A stretch of DNA of 64,000 nucleotides from Glandiceps talaboti (taxonomy: Eukaryota > Hemichordata > Enteropneusta > Spengelidae), in the NCBI RefSeq assembly GCF_964340395.1, contig NC_135559.1, positions 8,393,759-8,457,758 on the forward strand, in the 5' to 3' direction. Both the position numbers and the translations under genes were made by a program. Below, piece by piece: positions 11,697 to 25,674 of this stretch; within the stretch, counting starts at the first letter, position 1, and each line of letters starts with the position of its first letter. The notes beneath the pieces were generated by a model that had not been told where the DNA came from, ran no database searches, and saw only the letters and a program-made list of their open reading frames with translations.

Positions 11697-12066
11697 CTTC
11701 CCTTCTCTTCTCTTCTCTTCTCTTCTCTTCTCTTCTCTTCTCTTCTCTTCTCTTCTCTTCTCTTCTCTTCTCTTCTCTTCTCTTCTCTTCTCTTTTCTTC
11801 CCTGCCCTGCCCTTCCCCTCTTCCCTTCCCCTCTTCCCTTCCCCTCCCTTCTCTTCCCCTCCCTTCTCTTCTCTTCCCTTCTCTTCTCTTCTCTTCTCTT
11901 CTCTTCTCTTCTCTTCTCTTCTCTTCTCTTCTCTTCTCTTCTCTTCTCTTCTCTTCTCTTCTCTTCTCTTCTCTTCTCTTCTCTCCCCTCTCCTCCCCTT
12001 CCCTTCCCTTCCCTCCTCTCCTCTTCTCTCCTCTCCTCTCCTTTCCGCTCCTCTTTTCTCCTCTCC
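11697..12066. repeat. CTTTC/TTCTC pentanucleotide polypyrimidine array
   Basis: About 370 bases of nearly pure pyrimidine on the plus strand. Two long homogeneous CTCTT blocks flank a C-richer variant segment near 11803-11880. The homopurine-homopyrimidine character allows intramolecular triplex (H-DNA). The Leu/Phe/Ser-rich frames across it are artefacts. Confidence 0.97.
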
Positions 12067-12650
12067 TTATTTGATATTCATTCGGTTTGTCCTACATTCA
12101 CAGATTTGAGCAGAGACACTATATAACACAAGACACAACCATGCTGTCACAAAGCCAACGATGAAATTTTACACCAGTCAATGAAATTCTACATGCTCAG
12201 GTAGGTAGGTAACAATATACTACAATACAAAAAAATGACTTATAATTGTCAAAGTTTATATACACAAACTATATGCATTGCAGTAATTTGGCAGTTCGTT
12301 GTCTCGTTTATTCAACAATAAGTTATCGGAATACAAGCTATTCTAAGGTTTCTAGAAATCAAAAATTGAAATATGAAAAAATAAGAAAAAGCGTAATTAT
12401 GTATCAATCAAATTTAACCCTATTCCTGATATCAGTTACTAAAAGTATTAATGCATGGCTGTGATGTAAGAGGTGGAATGGAATACTGAAAATTATTTTG
12501 GTGAAAAAGTAAGAACTGCTTGCAGACCAAATTTGGTCATAAATTAAGAAAGTCATTTAAACAATGTGTCTGTGTTTGTAGTAATCTGTTTTTCAATGTT
12601 TACACAGTATTGTGTTTAATAGACAACAACCATTTGAAAAGAAAATTAAT
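12067..12650. other. unique AT-rich sequence
   Basis: No gene recognised. A four-unit AGGT run is at 12199-12212. Confidence 0.4.
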
Positions 12651-12876
12651 TCTTCGCAGTCAAAAATTTTTTTTTTTTAAATTTGAATTTTTGTTGACAT
12701 CCTGTTGGCCTCACCAGTGATGTACATTTTGAAAGAAATGTAAATTATGTGGAAATCAAATTCTTCGCAGTCAAAAATTTTTTTTTTTTAAATTTGAATT
12801 TTTGTTGACATCTCGTTGGCCTCACCAGTGATTTACATTTTGAAAGAAATGTAAATTATGTGGAAATCAAATTCTT
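12651..12876. repeat. 111 bp tandem duplication, nearly identical
   Basis: Two units (12651-12761 and 12762-12872) begin TCTTCGCAGTCAAAAATTTT. They differ at only a handful of positions (for example CATCCTG versus CATCTCG, and GATGTAC versus GATTTAC). This looks like a recent duplication rather than an old satellite. Confidence 0.93.
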
Positions 12877-14046
12877 TAGATAAGCCTACTACAAAAACAT
12901 TAGAAAATTCACGACATTTTAATGTACTCTTTTTACTGTGTAGAAATGTAGCGTAATTTTTAAGTTGTCGTAGTATTTTGAAGTTTTGGAAAACCGCCTC
13001 CAAACTGCTTAACTTGAAAAAGTTTTGAGGCGTATGACAGAACATAGCGATAGACTATGAATTACGTTTATGACATTTCAGAAAAATAACTTAGCAAATT
13101 GACAGGGAGTAATAATAAAAAAACTAGCCAATTGTGCGGTTTAAGTTAACTGTCTGGCAAAGAAACGTCTCCGATGGTAGAGTAATTTAAACCAATATTG
13201 AAAGTGACGCCAAACTGGTCTCTTGATAGCCGTTGTGTAAAGTACCCATGGGGGAGTCATGTGTGTGTGTATTAATACTAGAACGAATACATCATATTGC
13301 CATATAATTGATGACTGTGGGGGCTTTGATTTCCTGAACAAGCAGACAAACAACCCCCCACAATACCCCTCTTTAATGTCTCAATAGCAAATCAAACAAC
13401 CCTCAATTTTTTTTTTACAGTTGAAAATTCAATTTACGAGAACAGAATTCAAGAGTATCGGTTTTGTGATGTAAAATAACGTCGGTGGAAAATTAGCACA
13501 AGATACACTCACCCCTTGAAGGTAATCAGTCGTATTACCATAAAAATCATTTTAGAAGTCGGGGTGTTAATTTGACGCAATTGTTAGTGTGCATAGCCAG
13601 GACATGACGAAGGCAGAATTTAATGCATATAAATGAATTTGATACAGAGTGAGGGGATAGTTTATTTGTACATATATATCAACAGGCCAAATGGTTTAGA
13701 TAAAGCCTTGTCAATACAGACGCCAATTAAACTAGAAAAAGAAAAATGGTCTCAAGTGGCAGATGAGTGGATATGTAAGCTAAGCTGAATACGGCAGAGC
13801 GGTAATGATTCAATGAGTCGTATATCTATGGTCGTTAACTTGATGACACTGATCAAGGTGGTGTGTGTAGCTGATGGATCATACGTATCAGTGAGTACAT
13901 GTAATTTAATATCTCTCTAATATTTCAAGCTGTCAAACTATTTCTCTAGACATTTTCATGCAGGATTAGTATTCAGCTAGAAGTGTGAAAAGTACAACTT
14001 TTCAAGTGATATGCTATTATTGTGGAAGACTTTGAGGTAAGGTTTG
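12877..14046. other. unique, no gene recognised
   Basis: Unique sequence. 13140-13370 has a balanced composition but no supported exon. Confidence 0.4.
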
Positions 14047-14345
14047 GGTATGTGTATGTATGTGTGTGTGTGTGTGTGTGTCTGTGTGTGTATGTGTGTG
14101 TGTATGTATGTATGTATGTATGTGTGTATGTATGTATGTATGTATGTATGTCTGTGTGTATGTCTGTATGTATGTATGTATGTATGTATGTATGTATGTA
14201 TGTATGTATGTATGTATGTATGCATGTATGTGTATGTATGTGTGCATATATACGTATGTATGTGTGTGTGTATGTGTTGTGTGTGTATGTGTACATGTAT
14301 GTATGGGTACATGTATGTATGTGTGAATGTATAATGTATGTCTGT
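14047..14345. repeat. TG/TGTA microsatellite
   Basis: Compound array of TG dinucleotides and TGTA tetranucleotides with TGTC and TGCA variants. All open frames here on both strands are repeat translations. Confidence 0.97.
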
Positions 14346-14433
14346 ATTTATGTGCATGTTAGTACATTCAGGTGTGTGTATGTGTGTGGATGTCTTTGAG
14401 TGCATCTGTAGTTGTGTGTTTGTGTGCGTGAAT

Positions 14434-14465
14434 GGGGGAGGGGCTGCACATGGAGGGGGAGGGGG
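14434..14465 (+). other. G-quadruplex-type motif
   Basis: Four runs of four or more G (GGGGG, GGGG, GGGGG, GGGGG) occur within 32 bases with short loops, which fits the standard intramolecular G-quadruplex pattern on the plus strand. Confidence 0.75.
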
Positions 14466-14923
14466 TTTCTAATAATTTCACTATGAGTGCTCTGCTTTCC
14501 TAACACTACTGGTAGTAACAGTAAATAAATATTGTATATTAAAGAAATGGCAAGAACATTTGAATAAAGATTTTTGAATTCAACTGATTTCCAATTATTT
14601 TTCAGAGAATTCATATAACCATTCTCATACAATTCAAAATATACATTGTCTGTTTATCTAGGTAGATTTGACTAGTGAGAAATAAAAAAACTTGATATTA
14701 AAGTTTTCAGAAAAGTTTTAATACATTATGTGGATCACATTTATGTGAGATAGTAACTATCATCTAATTTCTTTTATTAGTCACAAAGGATACATCAAAT
14801 CGTTTTCATGTTGATTTGCCAAGTCATAAAATTTATTGAGGACTAAGTACTCAATGAGATTCTGTGGACCACAAGCTATACAGATAAAGATATTCAGTCG
14901 TCTACTGTCACTAGTACAATCCA
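14466..14923. other. unique AT-rich sequence
   Basis: No gene recognised. The splice-like acceptor at 14608 opens only an AT-rich chance frame. Confidence 0.4.
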
Positions 14924-15210
14924 TAACACCTAAGTAAAGCGTTTTCTGTATGTACCACAATCGTTTATAGCATCCATATCAAGTACAGCCCATAGCACCA
15001 AAGTAAAGCGTTTTCTGTATATACCACAATCGTTTATAGCATCCATATCAAGTGTAAAAGTATACTGTTTCATGTGCTAATTAATCACATTAGAAAGGCC
15101 ACATGCTAGGCTTGTTAATAAACCAAATGAAACAGTATACTTTTACACTTGATATGAATGCTACAAATAAGTGTAACACAATAGAGAAAGTGTTTTACTT
15201 CAGTGTTACC
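14924..15210. mobile_element. inverted-repeat (foldback) element with duplicated left arm
   Basis: The inner arms 15038-15073 and 15127-15162 are reverse complements with one mismatch over 36 bp. Weaker pairing continues outward to TAACACCTAAGTAAAGC (about 14925) and TTTTACTTCAGTGTTA (about 15208). The left arm is partly tandemly doubled: 14932-14984 repeats as 15001-15053, period 69. There is no coding capacity. It is probably a decayed MITE or foldback element. Confidence 0.8.
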
Positions 15211-15420
15211 TATTTGTATGACATGACTGACAACATTTAAGTCTCTCCTTTAAAGGCCCATGATTCAGTCTCAGGGTGTAACAATGGTGTTATCTTACCA
15301 GGTTTGCTATACGGATTATACATTTTTGTGTTCTAAACAAACTTTTTCTATCACTCGCAAAGATGGTTCTTTTCCTTCTCCAAATTTTATTGGTGATATG
15401 ATATAGTCCCAAAACTATGT
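15211..15420. other. spacer between inverted-repeat element and minisatellite
   Basis: Unique sequence with no gene seen. Confidence 0.35.
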
Positions 15421-15749
15421 AAATCTATGCAAATTTTACCAAATTTCACCCTCAGTTGCCATGGTTACCCATCAGAATTATGGTACAAGGTATAGAAATC
15501 TATGAAAGTTTTACCAAATTTCACCATCAGTTGCCATGGTTACCCATCAGAATTATGGTACAAGGTATAGAAATCTATGAAAGTTTTACCAAATTTCACC
15601 CTCAGTTACCATGGTTACCCATGAAAATTATGGTACAAGGTATAGAAATCTATGAAAGTTTTACCAGATTTCACCCTCAGTTGCCATGGTTACCCATGAA
15701 AATTATGGTACAAGGTATAGAAATCTATGAAAGTTTTACCAGACTTTAA
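15421..15749 (-). repeat. 75 bp minisatellite, locus 2 (inverted relative to loci 1 and 3)
   Basis: More than four units, with plus-strand blocks TTACCATGGTTACCCAT, AGAATTATGGTACAAGGTAT and AGAAATCTATGAAAGTTTTA. This is the reverse complement of the unit at 10.5 and 32.4 kb. The unit is exactly 25 codons long, which keeps a 97-codon frame open across it. Confidence 0.92.
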
Positions 15750-16937
15750 TAATCTTCTTTTCTTAGAGTTTTCCCCCACCTTAGAAAAAAAACTGATGCT
15801 AATACGGTATGATAGGGTGGCCACAATATGAAAGATTATCACACAAAAAAAGCAGTTCAAGATTTGATCTAAAACATCTGAATCAATACGTACTTCTTCA
15901 CCCTATTTCCTAACTTTATCTTATGATTTGACTGAAACAAAAAACAGAAAAAAATTCTAAATCAAATATGAAGATGTATTAAAAAACATTACACCAACTC
16001 AATTGAATGATAAAATGAAAAGTTACCACAGTAATCAAATTTGTGAGAATAAAACGAGAAAGTCAGAAATTGAGAGATATTGATATATGTTAGGTTGGTA
16101 ATGTATCTATTTTGTTATTGTACAAGTAGAAGGAGTGTACTTTATGTCATATTGAATCATTTTTGTCGATATCTCGTATCTCAAACATCTGTTCTCGCTA
16201 CAATGTCAAAAACTGCTTCTAATTACTTCTGTTCACAGCATAGAGTAACTGTGACTAAAATCCTCCCCTACTGAGTTTATCGGATTCCTGCCGTTTTTTA
16301 TGCTTTTCTCCAGTTCTGGTCATATCGATAAATTTTCTGTCGTGAGGGGAAGCATAAATGGTACAAAGTCACTGTTATTCTACAACTCAATAATTTGACT
16401 GCGTTTTTCACCACGTGAATGGTGAGAGAAACAGAGGGGGATGTCTTCGTAAAAAGATAAAAACGTTCGTAGAACCTTCAATTTTGTTAACAATTTTGAT
16501 TTTATTTCTCACGACTTCTGTAAGCTTTTTATTTTGTGATTGACAGACCTTTATTTTTTTCTGTGCATTTTTTTTACTTTTCGTTTGTAAGTTGCATCGA
16601 CAAAATCAGATCTTCACAAATAATTGAGCAAAAGGATTTTTTTGTTCTTTTAAAATGGCTATTTTGTAGCTAAAAATACAAGGAATGGACTGTCATTGTT
16701 CGAAGTATTGCTCTTTCCATATCTATAGTACTGTTCATTATTACGAAGTACCAGAGATTAGTTGTACGGTTCTCGCGCATAGAAGTGGTATTTGTACTAC
16801 AGTGCAGTACCGAAAACATTATTGCATGCAAATGATATGCAAATGAGGAAAAGAGTGTTCGTTCTACACAAAATAGTGTTATCGCAAAGTGTCGTTTTAA
16901 CGGAAACTTGTTGTTTCGGATACACATATGTAATAAT
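15750..16937. other. unique, no gene recognised
   Basis: AT-rich unique sequence. A fair acceptor-like site at 16319 opens a 27-codon frame, but no donor or partner exon supports it. Confidence 0.4.
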
Positions 16938-17108
16938 AACAGAACGCCATGACACGTGAGTTCCAGTGTGGGTACTCTTGAGTATTTGCACTCATGCTTG
17001 CAGTGTTTTCTGCTACACTTTCACTCAATACGCTCATGAAAGTACGGGCGTAGAAAACACGGCAAGTACTCATGTAAATACCCTGAGTATCATCATGGTG
17101 TTCTGTTC
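16938..17108. mobile_element. inverted-repeat element, copy 1 of a two-copy family
   Basis: The ends are AACAGAACGCCATGA (about 16938) and TCATGGTGTTCTGTT (about 17107), inverted complements. The arms continue imperfectly to GTGTTTTCTGC / GTAGAAAACAC at the centre. A related left arm (GACAGAACCCCATGG, TGAGTTCCAGTGTGG) lies at 48110-48186. Confidence 0.75.
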
Positions 17109-17439
17109 AGTATATGTACTTTAAATAAAAGACAAACTTTTGTTTGTGTCAAAATTATGAAAAACTGTGATTTCATGTGAAAAGGAAAAGAGAAAAGGGA
17201 TGAACTGTTGTAAAATTAACTTTCGTATACATTCCGTGATTTGGGGGAGGAAGATAAATCAATGTAAAATTAACTATACATTCTATTGTTTAGAAGAGGG
17301 GTGAAGAAATGTTGTAAATTTTACTTTTCCTGTTAATACAGAGAGAGATACTGATATAGAGGTAATTTTTACAATACCACCATTCACCCCCCCCCCCCCC
17401 CCCCATGAATGAGTTTATACAGTTTAGTTGATCAATGTT
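17109..17439. other. short degenerate duplication and C tract
   Basis: TGTAAAATTAACT and its surroundings occur twice (about 17208 and 17264). A C18 tract lies near 17387-17404. No gene seen. Confidence 0.5.
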
Positions 17440-18030
17440 TCCTTCTAATGTTTGTATAGGAAAATTTAGTCCTTCAAAAAGTATCAGCTCTTTGAAATCA
17501 GGTGATAATAATGTACCCTCCATTGTACACATCATTCAGAAATGTTTTTACTGAAAATAGCTTAGTTTGTGAAAAAGTAACATTTTGGTAAAATCTGGTG
17601 ACAATGCAGCTGCTACTGTTCAATTTTTTAAAAAATTTATTCATTTTTGGGCAGAAATTAATTCATTTTTGACTGAAAATAGGTCCCTGAAAAAGTATCA
17701 GTTTGTTGAAATTTAGTGATGATGTGTTGTACACATCTTTTGCAGAAACTCAGAAATTGTTGATGAAATAAGTTAAAGTTTGGTCCCTGAAAAAGATTCA
17801 GTTCACAGAAATCATGTGATAATGTAGGCTCTACTATACATTTTTTTGCAGAAACTCAGTAATCAATGATGAAACTAAGTTATAGTTTAGTCCATGAAAA
17901 AGTTTTAGTTTGCAGAAATCATGTGATTATGTAGCCCCTACTATACACTTTTTTGCAGAAACTCAGTAATCATTGCTGAAACGTAAAGTTACAGTTTAGT
18001 CCTTGAAAAAGTGCCAACTCATAGACATCA
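17440..18030. repeat. ~118 bp degenerate tandem array
   Basis: About five units with blocks TGCAGAAACTCAGTAATCA, TTTAGTCCNTGAAAAAGT and GAAATCATGTGATNATGTAG. The central units are the best conserved. Confidence 0.85.
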
Positions 18031-18640
18031 GGTCATGACTGATTACGTTTGTCTGTCAGCTCATTTTATGACTGAGACTTCAGCAGGAGTTGTGACTTTG
18101 TCCTTGTCACTAGAGTGTCATTTGGACTCAGATGAGTCACTTCTTGTGAAGTCAGCAGAGAGCACACCCCAATCTCATTAACTCTGATACTTAGTGTAAA
18201 TTCTCATTTTCTGCTCTCTGAAGTTTGCAAACATTGGTATAGAAAAAAATGTTGTTCAGCATCAACAAAAGTACGTAATTACTCCTCCAACAACAACACG
18301 AATCACAACAGACGCAGTTTATATTTACACGGTGTGCCGCAGAAGTGGTATTTTTTGTTTTCGATGAATTCCTCAATAATTGCCTTTGGAGGATAAAGTG
18401 TACAGGCACAAAGACAGCAATTGTTGAAATGCAGTCAAGTGGAAACAACTAAATACTATAATATGGCCAGGTAGTTCTTTCTTTGTTGTGTGTTCAAATG
18501 GTGTAAGAACCCGTGCTAAATGCTTGGCTCAGTCATACTCCAGGGGAGTTGATCACGAACAAAGGCAGACCAATTTCGCCTGCAGCGTCGTTTTTCAGCT
18601 TTTATTTTATAGTGAATAAAAATCACCCGAATTGATTGTT
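18031..18640. other. unique, no gene recognised
   Basis: Unique sequence of moderate complexity. No supported exon. Confidence 0.4.
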
Positions 18641-19108
18641 ATGTATGGGCAAAGCAGCAACCTTCAGACCTTTTTATTTTATATTGACCAAATAGGCCCA
18701 ATAATGGCTTTGTTTTTCTCACTCTTTTCAATAGACACAGTCTGTGTTGGGAACAAAACGGATGGTTGTGCTCGTGTCAAATTGTGCTTAGATAGTTCAG
18801 TGAACACATTCAAACACATGGCCTGTGTCTTGCAGTGTTTTCCTCAATGCCTCATGGCTGTTATTTCAAAAGCTACCAAGTTTTTTCAAGGTAAAATGTC
18901 GCTGCTGTCAGGACTTCAAATTGTTTCCTGCCCATTTTTACAGCAAGTGAGAAAAAGATCTCCGAGGACGAGACGTAACGTTCGTTTATCACAGTTGTTT
19001 GACATGCATACCGTTTCATTGCTGTTACATTGTATTTCATTAATAGCTTCTACTTTTGGGGGTTTTCAATGTGTTTGTTGGTATTGTATGGTCTCCATAC
19101 TCCAATGA
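18641..19108 (+). CDS. unsupported 155-codon open frame
   Basis: The longest plus-strand frame from an ATG that is not made of simple repeat. The translation is Cys-rich with a hydrophobic C-terminus and a short basic stretch (RKRSPRTRR) near residue 115. I recognise no domain, and I see no convincing promoter, splice or polyadenylation context. In AT-rich DNA of this length one frame of this size is not strongly unexpected, so it may be chance. Confidence 0.12.
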   Translation: MYGQSSNLQTFLFYIDQIGPIMALFFSLFSIDTVCVGNKTDGCARVKLCLDSSVNTFKHMACVLQCFPQCLMAVISKATKFFQGKMSLLSGLQIVSCPFLQQVRKRSPRTRRNVRLSQLFDMHTVSLLLHCISLIASTFGGFQCVCWYCMVSILQ

Positions 19109-22543
<3,435 letters not shown>

Positions 22544-22724
22544 GAGATTGGTTTGAATGTAAATGTGTGTGGTATATCAGATTGTTTGCCTTGTAAAAAT
22601 ATAGATTGCGAACAAAAATGGACAAGAATTGCCTCTATACAGATGTCCTACAAACTATTGAAATACACGTTGTGACTTCAGAAAACAGTGATGAAGCCAT
22701 GATGGATACCTGGGAAAAGCTTTG
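22544..22724 (+). CDS. candidate start-codon exon of an unidentified small gene
   Basis: A T/G-rich tract ending TTGTTGCAG precedes the exon at 22544. The first strong-context ATG is 22618 (ACAAAAATGG: A at -3, G at +4) and an in-frame TAA lies upstream. The coding part is 107 nt, 35 codons plus two bases, and stops at a good donor (CTTTG|GTAAGC, 22725). About a third of its codons begin with G, well above local base composition, which is a coding-like signal. Residues 24-35 read SDEAMMDTWEKL. Two short upstream ATG frames precede the start. A second frame is also open across the exon to a TGA at 22675. I do not recognise the protein. See 23977-24044 for a phase-compatible next exon. Confidence 0.4.
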
Positions 22725-22904
22725 GTAAGCTACTTGGAAATTTTGATGGAACACAAAGTTTATATTCATGAACTCGGACTGACTGTTTGCACAGATGAGC
22801 TTTCATCTTACCTTTGGACTGAGTGTTGTTGTTGTCGTTGTTGTTGCTGTTGTTTGTTTGTTAAATGTTGCCTATATTGACTTATCAAATTGTATATACA
22901 GTGT

Positions 22905-23078
22905 TCATCATCATCACCATCACTACCACCACCATCACAAACCACCACCACAAACCACCATCATCACAAACCACCATCAACATCACCACCACCAATAATC
23001 AACATCAACCACCATCACCATCATTGTTATCATCACCACCACCATCACCAACCATCAACAGCAACCACCACTACCACC

Positions 23079-23127
<49 letters not shown>

Positions 23128-23128
23128 C
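22905..23128. repeat. ACC/ATC trinucleotide microsatellite
   Basis: Compound ACC and ATC repeats. If the flanking exons are real, this lies inside their intron. Confidence 0.97.
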
Positions 23129-23615
23129 AATCACTGTCTGCTTGCATAATTCTCCAGAACTTACCCATTCATCAATCAAGTACCTCTTCAGACATATCTC
23201 TCTCAATCTCTTTGTTTTCCCTTCCTATTCACTATCCTATTGCCTCATTCAGCCATTAAAAACATCTTGTGATAAATCTCAACTCATACCGAGTGTCATG
23301 CTGAAAACAATGCATGTAAAGTGGTACTAACTGAGTGATAAGCATTTTAACAGAAGTTTATATACTTACATAAAAAAAACATAATTTAAGTGTACAAAGT
23401 TAATATAGATGTATGTGTGCCTTTGATGAAATCATATTCTGGCATTGTTGGCCCCTTGGTAGCGTAATATCAACTTCCTCAACATTTATCTTGCAATTTA
23501 CAAATCAAATCACTGAATTGTTTAATAATCCAAAATACAAGTTTGAGTTCTGCCAATAGCAAGGAATGCTTAAATATGCGTCAGTATAATACAACCGTTA
23601 ATTTTTCACCTACAG

Positions 23616-23697
23616 CAAAAATACATCCCAAGAAGTATGAACTCATCAGCCTGATCACCCCTGTAACTAAAAGAAAGCACAGACTGAGTCACTTTGT
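23616..23697. other. possible exon, strand ambiguous
   Basis: On the plus strand a good acceptor (TTTTTCACCTACAG) opens a 28-codon frame ending at a TGA (about 23701). On the minus strand the same DNA can be read as a 57 nt exon (acceptor CTTTCTTTTAG, donor CTGTAG|GTGAAA). Neither reading fits the phase of the exon at 22724. This is possibly a chance pairing of splice motifs. Confidence 0.15.
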
Positions 23698-23976
23698 TAT
23701 ATGAACACGTTGTGTGATTGCGTCTCCACTGACAAATACACCGTATGCTGCATATGCATACACAGTACAGTTCTTTGTGATATGACTGGTTGATCATGAC
23801 CATACATATAATTAGTTTTTGTACACCTCACACCCAATTTATGAAGTCTCACACTTCATTTTGTGTAGTGATTGATGCCATGTCCTCTTTGACTGACAGT
23901 ATCTTTCACGTGATTGGACTTATTCAAAGACGTTTTTAATTCCTAGGACATCGACTATTAAACTCCATTCTTTCAG

Positions 23977-24044
23977 GGTTACAGTGTTGTTTCCAGGAGT
24001 AGCCTTGTGTTACTTAGTGATCTCGGAGCGTATTTTATGTGCGC
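23977..24044 (+). CDS. candidate second exon, phase-compatible with 22544-22724
   Basis: The acceptor CCATTCTTTCAG precedes 23977 and the donor GCGC|GTGAGT follows at 24045, giving 68 nt. Joined to the two spare bases of the preceding exon, the first base makes a Trp codon. The frame then reads a hydrophobic stretch VTVLFPGVALCYLVISERIL, which could be a single membrane segment. One base is left over, which suits acceptors at 24499 and 62257. The joined spacing W-x2-L-x3-V-x2-PGVA resembles the membrane segment of cytochrome c oxidase subunit 6A. The N-terminus is acidic rather than a mitochondrial presequence, however, and the conserved block that follows in that family is not found in the window, so I do not make that assignment. 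Another frame is also open. Confidence 0.3.
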
Positions 24045-24166
24045 GTGAGTGAAATAGGCATGAAGTGGATTTTGTGTGATGAAGTTTGTATATTTATATC
24101 AAGCTTGTGTTGAGATGGAAAGAGTATCCATATCTTTTCTCCTTCAGATTTGAATAATTAGATATG

Positions 24167-24430
24167 TTATCTTTGTCGTCATCATCACAATCACGACCCT
24201 CATTCTCATTATCATCATCAACATCATCATCACCACCACCACCACCACCATCTTCATCATCATCATCATCATCACCACCACCACCACCAACATCTTTATC
24301 TTCACTACCACCACCATCACCACCACCTCCACCAATACCAACACCACTACATCTTCATCATCATCATCATCATCTTTATCATCTTCATGGTGACCACCAT
24401 CATCACCACCATCATCATCATCATCATCTA
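24167..24430. repeat. ATC/ACC trinucleotide microsatellite
   Basis: Compound ATC, ACC and TTC repeats. The Asp-rich and Ser/Pro-rich frames are artefacts. Confidence 0.96.
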
Positions 24431-24512
24431 TTCCCTGTTTCCTACCATACAACACTAAATATTGATATATTTACATTTCCTTTTCCATTATATGCACAGA
24501 TGAAACAAGCAT

Positions 24513-24726
24513 ACACATGTGTACATGTTATGAAGAGCTCTCAGTAAATATTCTTGATACAAAAAGCCAAAGAAGGCACCATGTGGGCGATGAAAATGTT
24601 TTGGTCATTAAAAGTTGCTGTGTAATTTGTACCATTCATGCCATAAGTGGTCTTTCAATCACCTTCATTCGTGTCTTTATGTATAATGACTACCGGTACA
24701 TTGTGTCCAAAAAAAGAACAGACTGA
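24513..24726 (+). CDS. possible alternative last exon
   Basis: An acceptor-like site (CATTATATGCACAG) ends near 24499. From there a frame compatible with the leftover base of the 23977-24044 exon stays open for about 74 codons to a TGA at 24726. There is no AATAAA nearby; ATTAAA occurs near 25011. A weak donor (CTCTCA|GTAAAT) near 24542 would instead make it a short internal exon. No domain recognised. Confidence 0.18.
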
Positions 24727-25560
24727 TATAACAGAGGGCAGAAGACGTTTTCTCTTCGTCTCAGTTTCAAACCATGGTAGATGTACATGTAGGATTACAA
24801 GGTATAAAAAACGGACACAAACTATCTTTGTTGCATATAAACTCCAATTATCCAACATTCTCTGGGGACATGAAATTTGCCTCGATATGCAGACAGTTTG
24901 TTTAATCGATTTGGGTGATCTGTCATATTTGAAGTAGCGTATGGTTATGTAAGTGAGTGATGTGGTATAACTTTACTATATATACTATAGGCGGTTAAAT
25001 TTGCTTTCATTAAACTTAAATTAGAATTAACTTCCCCCCTCCCCCTCCCCCCACCCCTACCTTCCCAAACATGTAAACTTCACTTATACCCCTTTCAAAA
25101 CCTATTGCACAGAGAAATGAATTACTAAACTTTCATTCTTTTTATACCAGACTTGAATAATCTCAATCAACCTTTGAAGAATAATGATGATATGTACCAA
25201 ATGTCTTTTGAGGTGGTACTTAGTGGTCCCAGTTATACACCGGGGTAGAATGCTAGATAATGGAGTTCGAGAGAATAAAATGGTGAGTTTGAAACTTTTA
25301 TCTGTTCCTGTCATTTTTTAAGTGGACTTTTCACTTGTTTGAAAGTTGTTAAGAAAAAAAAACAGATGAAAAAAGTTAAACATGTTTGTATTGACTTTAC
25401 TTAATATGTTATGAAGCTTCAATTTGAGAACTGAGAAAAGAGGGAGTCTATTTACAAGTTTATTTTTTTAGATTCAGAAAATGTAAATCACCTATATCAC
25501 GTGAAATGGAATTTTTGAACTTTCAATTTAGAACTTCATAGAACTATACCACGTTAGTTG

Positions 25561-25561
<1 letters not shown>
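24727..25561. other. unique sequence with C-rich tract
   Basis: 25033-25058 holds four runs of four or more C, a G-quadruplex pattern on the minus strand. Otherwise no gene recognised. Confidence 0.5.
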
Positions 25562-25628
<67 letters not shown>

Positions 25629-25674
25629 ATATATGTATATATATATAATGTATATATATATATATATACATTAT
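25562..25674. repeat. TA dinucleotide microsatellite with nested palindromes
   Basis: TA repeats interrupted by ATACATGTAT and ATAATGTATAT blocks, giving several nested hairpins. Confidence 0.96.

Noticed and set aside
11463-12109. Leu/Phe/Ser-rich frames of 151-203 codons
   Set aside because: Product of the polypyrimidine pentanucleotide array.
23977-24044. Firm assignment to cytochrome c oxidase subunit 6A
   Set aside because: The W/L/V/PGVA spacing fits, but the N-terminal part is acidic with no presequence and the conserved block after the membrane segment is missing. The match is too short to name the gene.
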